From NCBI RefSeq assembly GCF_041146395.1, contig NC_090999.1, forward strand, positions 69,073,001-69,137,000: DNA of 64,000 nt, given 5' to 3'. The notes below the pieces were generated by a model, which worked only from the letters and a program-made list of their open reading frames with translations, was not told the origin of the DNA and ran no database searches. Positions 59,690 to 64,000 of the stretch are shown here, piece by piece. Source of the stretch: Eulemur rufifrons. Taxonomy: Eukaryota > Chordata > Mammalia > Primates > Lemuridae. A program made the position numbers and the translations under genes. Position 1 is the stretch's first letter. Each line of letters begins with the position of its first letter.

Positions 59690-61590
59690 TACTATATTTT
59701 CCCTCATTTTTGCTTATCTTTTTTTTCTTCCTTCCTGATATTCCAGGGTTTCTTCTTTTATTGTTCACTTTCTATTTAGATAACTTTTAAAGTAGATCTT
59801 CCGGAGACAAATTCTCTAAGTGTCCTCCCTCTAAGAATGTCTTAATTTCCACTTTATTCCGGAAGGATATTTGAACTGGGCATAGGATTCTGTGCTGATA
59901 GTTCTTTTCTTTCAGCACTTGAAATAGGTTGTATTATTTCCTTTGACCTCTCTGGTTTCTGATGAGAAATCCACTGTCATTCTAACTTTTTCCCCTACAA
60001 ATAAGGTGGCATTATTCTCTGGTTGCTTTTAAAATCGTCTCTTTGGTTTTTATTTTCAGAAGTTTAATTATGACATATCATGGTGCATATTTCTTTGGGT
60101 TTATCTTATTTAGAATTTTCTCACCTTCTTGAAGCTGAAGATTTATGTCTCTTTACAAATTTGGAACATTTTCTGCTATTAATTTTCCTAGTACTTTTTC
60201 AGACTCTCCTTGTTTTTCCTTACCTTGTTTCTCCTCTTTTTCTGAAACTTTAAAAACATGGATCAATAAAGCCCTATCCATTTTTTTTACTTTAGTTTAT
60301 TTTATTCTCTGTTCTTCACACTGGATAATTTCTATTGTAACATCTTCCAATCCACTGATTCTTCTCTCTGTCTTCTCCATTCTTCTGTTGAGCCCATCCA
60401 CTGAGCTTTTTATTTCAGTTAATTGTATTCCCTTGTTCTAATATTTCCATTTGACTCTTTCTTATATTTTATGTCTTCTATTTCTTTACTGCAAATTTCT
60501 TCTTTTTTTTTCTTTGCTGAGACTTTCTATAATTTTTTCATTTGTGTCAAGTGCTTTGCAAGTACTTATTGAAACATTTATATCAGGATTGCTTCAGAAT
60601 CTTTGTCAGACAATTCTAACATCTCTGTCATCTTGGTTTTGACATTTATTGGTTGTCTTTTTTTTTTTTAAATTCAGTTTGAGATCTTCCTGATTCTTGG
60701 GATGAAAAGTGATGTCTTATTGAAATCTAGACAGTTTCATGCTATTTTCTAAGACCTTGGATGTTACTTAGACATTCTATTTTAGATGTCTTTTTTATGA
60801 CATTGCCCCAGCAGGGGAAGTGATAAGGCTGCCTTATTACTTATCCAGGTCAAAGCATAAGTCCAAGTTCCACATTTGGCCTTTGTTGACACTCAGTATC
60901 GGATTTCTTGCTATTCTTGGGTAGAAGAAAGTGTTTACGTTCTCTGTATGGTCTCCAGTGACACTGTAGTGAGGTGGTCTTAATATCATTGGACCATAGT
61001 GAAAGTCCTTACTCTCCACGGGGCCTCCTCTGCCATCACGCTTTGGTGATGCCTGGTGGGGCACTCCAGGGACCAGGACCTCCATGTATTTTCCACTGAC
61101 AATATGGGAACTGCCACATTACCAACAAGCAGTACTGAAACCACTAGCTCCTTACTTGGCTTTCTCTGTCACCTCCCAAGTAGGTGCCTTATTACAACCT
61201 CACAAAATATAAGTCTAAGCTCCCCAATTTTTCTTTGTTGGAGTGGATGAAGGGCTGCCATAATATTGTCTGTGATGTTTGATTGAAACAGTGCTGTTTC
61301 CGTCTTGCTGGGCTGCCCCATTCCTGAACTCTTAGCTAAAAAAAGGAGTCTTCTTTTTTGAAGTGGAGAGGTAGTATGTACTCATTAGTATTTCCAGATT
61401 GCCAGTCTCTTTCATGTCACGTTTGGGATATTTGAGGCAAAAAAGAAAATCCAAGAACTCACCATGATGCTATTCCTCAGGTCACAAGGACTCTAGGCAG
61501 TCTTCCTTGTTCTCTCCATCTTTTAGAATCTTCTTGTGTTTTTTATTTCTATATTTAATGTTAGAGGTTTTAGTTGTACATAGCATGAGG
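59690..61590 (-). mobile_element. L1M-type 5' UTR/ORF1 region, antisense
   Basis: GACAAATTCTCTAAGTGTCC, AAGAATGTCTTAATTTCCAC, TTCTTTCAGCACTTGAAATA, GGTTTCTGATGAGAAATCCA, AGAAGTTTAATTATGACATA, CAGACAATTCTAACATCTCT and CAGTCTTCCTTGTTCTCTCC form an unbroken antisense series through an L1 5' half, about 1.9 kb. In the sense orientation this would be 5' UTR then ORF1. Plus-strand open frames at 60145-60441 and 60451-60642 are therefore on the wrong strand for L1 and have no meaning. ORF1 itself is broken. Confidence 0.82.
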
Positions 61591-62912
61591 AACAGGGGAA
61601 ATTTTGAAAAAAATCACTTGGACATATTTCAATAATTACATAATTTTATTCTTGAAAATACTTTGTACTAAATGTAAAACCTCTCCAACTTGCAAACATA
61701 GAAAAATAGGAACAAAATATTTTAACTTGTATAGAAATCTTCAAAGGATAAGTGTCGTTAAATTTTTAACTGATTTATTAAAAGTATTCAATTAATTGCC
61801 TTCAAATAGATTGTAAGTCCTAAAATTTAATTTCAGGAAAAAGTACTAACCAAATTTTTTACATATCTGCAGAATAAAATTAAAAAATGAGTACTATGAT
61901 TGGTATGCACAACTATTTCTTCCACTTAAATCTGTTATCTTTGTGAAGTGTCTTTAGTTATGACAGCCACCAAAACCAAGTATAGAAATAAACTAAATTT
62001 GGAACAAAATCTTTAAATTTTTGTACCACAAAATAATAAACAAGGTACACAAATATGACATCATCACATCTAAGCAAAAAAAAGAAGGTTTTGTACCATA
62101 GTTAAATTAATTAAAATTTATTTTATTTAGTGCTCAATTATTTTAATATTTAATGGTACATATGGTTTATATTTATTTTGTTGATATATAATGCATATGT
62201 ATAATTTATATGTGTGTTTGTATATGCATGTGCACAGCTTATTTATAGAAATACACAAATAAAAACTTTGGAGACTGTATGATTGTTAACTCTTTTCTCA
62301 AGCTACACAGATCATGTATTGAAACAATGATATACAGCCAAATAAACATATATACCTTAATAGGGATGTTTATTATCAGTTTATATCTAACCAGTAAAAA
62401 AAATGTTCAATTTAATATCCAGCACAGCTTGAAATATATATACGTGTGCTTGCTTTATGAGTCCAGAGGTAAGAATATTTAGAACTCAATATGACATAAT
62501 TTTTCAAAAACCACACAAAGCATTTTATTACATATCAAGTGTAGGAAAGAAACTGAAAAGATGGCATTTTTATTATTTAACAAACAATTTCTGAATAATT
62601 GTGCTTTATCTTTTCATAATATGAAATGGTATTGCACTCAAATCTAATTTAATAAATGCTACACCAACATTCCATTTCCAACAACATCCAATTACTGCTT
62701 AACTTGTAAATGAGGATTCCATTAATATAAAACTTTAACTGTGTTTTTAAAATTCTAATTCTGTCAGTTGCTTTAGCTGCAAGCTGTTTTAACACATCAC
62801 CATGACAGCTAAATTATAAGTCAAAACCAGGTCCAGGAGACCTTAGAGGAATCAAAAGGTTTATATTTTTCTCAAGGTGTCCTTAGTGTATTGTCAATAA
62901 AGAAGACTCAGT
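61591..62912. other. Unannotated AT-rich DNA
   Basis: No gene or repeat recognised. Open frames of 63 and 67 codons at 61604-61795 and 62279-62482 lack domains. Confidence 0.5.
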
Positions 62913-63130
62913 ATTTTTGTTTGTTTGTTTCAGCATATTACAGGGGTACAAATATTTAGGTTACATATATTGCCTTTGCCCCACCTGAGTCAGAGCTTCA
63001 AGCATGCCCATCCCCCAGATGGTACACACCACACCCATTAGGTGTGAATGTACCCATCACCTTCTCCCCTGCCAGCCTGCCTGACACCCCATGAATGTTA
63101 CTACTATATGTGCACATAAGTATTGATCAG

Positions 63131-63376
63131 TTAATACCAATTTGATGGTGAGTACATGTGGTGCTTGTTTTTCCATTCTTGTGGTACTTCACTTAGTTGA
63201 ATGGGCTCTAACTCTATCCAGGATAATAAAAAAGGTGCCAGGTCATCATTGTTTTTTGTGGTTGAATAGAACTCCATAGTATACATATACCACACTTTAT
63301 TAATCCACTCATGTATTGATGGGCACTTGGGTTGTTTCCACATCTTTGCAATTGTGAATTGTGCTGCTATAAACAT
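63131..63376 (-). pseudogene. L1 ORF2 extreme C-terminal remnant
   Basis: The 81-codon minus-strand frame contains MFIAAQFTIAKMWKQPKCPS, then EWINKVWYMYTMEFYSTTKN and WIELEPIQLSEVPQEWKNK. This is the C-terminal end of the L1 ORF2 polyprotein, whose upstream parts are an endonuclease and a reverse transcriptase acting on L1 RNA. It is separated by frame breaks from the next upstream piece (63576-63977), so no intact polyprotein can be read. The 3' UTR follows directly. Confidence 0.88.
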
Positions 63377-63575
63377 TCGAGTGCAGATGGCTTTTTGATA
63401 GAACGTCTTTTGTTCCTTTGGGTAAATAACCAGTAAAGAAATTGCTGGATCAAATGATATTTCTACTTGTATCTCTTTGAGTTATCTCTATATTACTTTC
63501 CACAGAGATTGTGCTAGTTTGCAGTCCTACCAGCAAAGTATGAGTATTCCTATCTCTCCACATCTATGCCAACAT

Positions 63576-63977
63576 TTATTGTTTTGTGACTTTTAGATAA
63601 AGGACATTCTCACTGGGGATAAGTGATATCTCATTGTGGTTTTGATTTGCGTTTCCCTGATGATTAGAGATGTTGAGCAGTTTTTCATGTTTCTTGGCCA
63701 TGAGTCTGTCTTCTTTTGAAAAGTTTCTGTTCATGCCCTTTGCCCACTTTTTAATGGGATTGTTTGAGTTTTTCTTGCTGATTTTCCTGAGTTCTATATA
63801 GATTCTAGTTATCAGCCCTTTATCAGATGTGTAACATGTGAATATTTTCTCCCATTCTGTAGGTTGTCTGTTTGCTCTCAAGATAGTTTGCTTGGCTGTG
63901 CAGAAGCTTTTTAATTTGATCAGGTCGCATTTATTTATTTTTGTTGTTGCTGTGATTGCCTTTGGGGTCTTGTTCAT
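63576..63977 (-). pseudogene. L1 ORF2 C-terminal domain fragment
   Basis: The 133-codon minus-strand frame is the longest in the window. It includes [40 protein letters not shown] and [20 protein letters not shown], well-known words of the L1 ORF2 region between the reverse transcriptase and the Cys-rich C-terminus. The frame ends at ...YLKVTKQ with a stop where L1 ORF2 should continue, so it is broken. The apparent start is only an internal Met; the real ORF2 start would be several kb upstream on this strand, beyond the window. Nothing suggests a host function. Confidence 0.92.
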
Positions 63978-64000
63978 AAATTCTTTCCCTAGGCTGATGT

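Larger units (their letters stand above)
62913..64000 (-). mobile_element. L1 3' half, antisense, continuing past the window end
   Basis: It starts with the complement of its tail (TTTTTGTTTGTTTGTTTCAG) and a 3' UTR (ATTACAGGGGTACAAATATT, CCCACCTGAGTCAGAGCTTC, GATGGTACACACCACACCCA), then enters ORF2 from its C-terminal end. The 3' UTR matches the short insertion at 53249-53418. The reading frame has few breaks compared with the other L1s here, so this is among the younger L1 copies. Its 5' extent lies outside. Confidence 0.92.

Noticed and set aside
60145..60642. Plus-strand frames of 98 and 63 codons
   Set aside because: They are the reverse strand of an L1 5' region.

Overview
This is AT-rich, gene-poor mammalian nuclear DNA. 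The dispersed repeats give the best clue to its source. Six dimeric Alu elements share a right-arm block reading GCTAGGCTGACGCCACGGCA, or a close variant, and an extended middle linker containing AGAAAGAAATTATATGGACA or similar. From general knowledge I associate this form with strepsirrhine primates, most likely a Malagasy lemur. The species is inference; the window has no protein-coding marker that would settle it.

No functional protein-coding or RNA gene was recognised. Open frames are short (at most 133 codons), and the longest belongs to the reverse transcriptase polyprotein of an L1 retrotransposon. The window is best read as intergenic sequence or the interior of a very long intron, filled by layers of transposons. 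The old layer is L2, MIR, MER5-type and other hAT fragments. The middle layer is L1M-type L1 pieces, MaLR long terminal repeats (LTRs), a Tigger-type miniature element and a mariner copy. The young layer is full-length Alus with intact target-site duplications and L1 3' ends.

Layout. 1-9.4 kb: an LTR tail, MIR and L2 fragments, one young Alu and AT-rich unique DNA. 9.4-11.5 kb: an antisense L1 split by an antisense Alu, then an antisense LTR split by a sense Alu, which makes a close inverted Alu pair. 11.6-16.2 kb: an Alu monomer and several antisense L2 pieces, one split by an Alu. 18.5-19.2 kb: a MIR split by an L1 3' end. 24-25 kb: an LTR, an L2 tail and simple repeats. 28.6-29.8 kb: a young Alu, then a Tigger-type element carrying an old Alu with a GGAA tail. 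33-37.9 kb: an antisense L1 split by an MLT1 LTR, another LTR, then a sense L1 5' region and an L1 ORF2 (reverse transcriptase) piece. 38.5-39.35 kb: a broken mariner transposase gene. 40.4-41.4 kb: the 3' end of a retrovirus-like element with its LTR. 47.0-47.4 kb: an apparently solo LTR. 48.6-51.0 kb: the 3' half of an L1 split by a young Alu. 51.5-52.2 kb: a MaLR LTR split by a deleted Alu. 55.4-56.4 kb: an L1 whose interior is missing. 59.7-61.6 kb: an antisense L1 5' region. 62.9 kb to the end: an antisense L1 3' half that leaves the window.

Nothing here acts as a gene system. What can be learned is the order of insertions, a few structural oddities, and two speculative non-repeat candidates: a possible conserved element near 44.6-45.1 kb and a possible exon near 59.13 kb. 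All family assignments come from recognising consensus patterns by eye, so fragment boundaries are approximate except where target-site duplications fix them.
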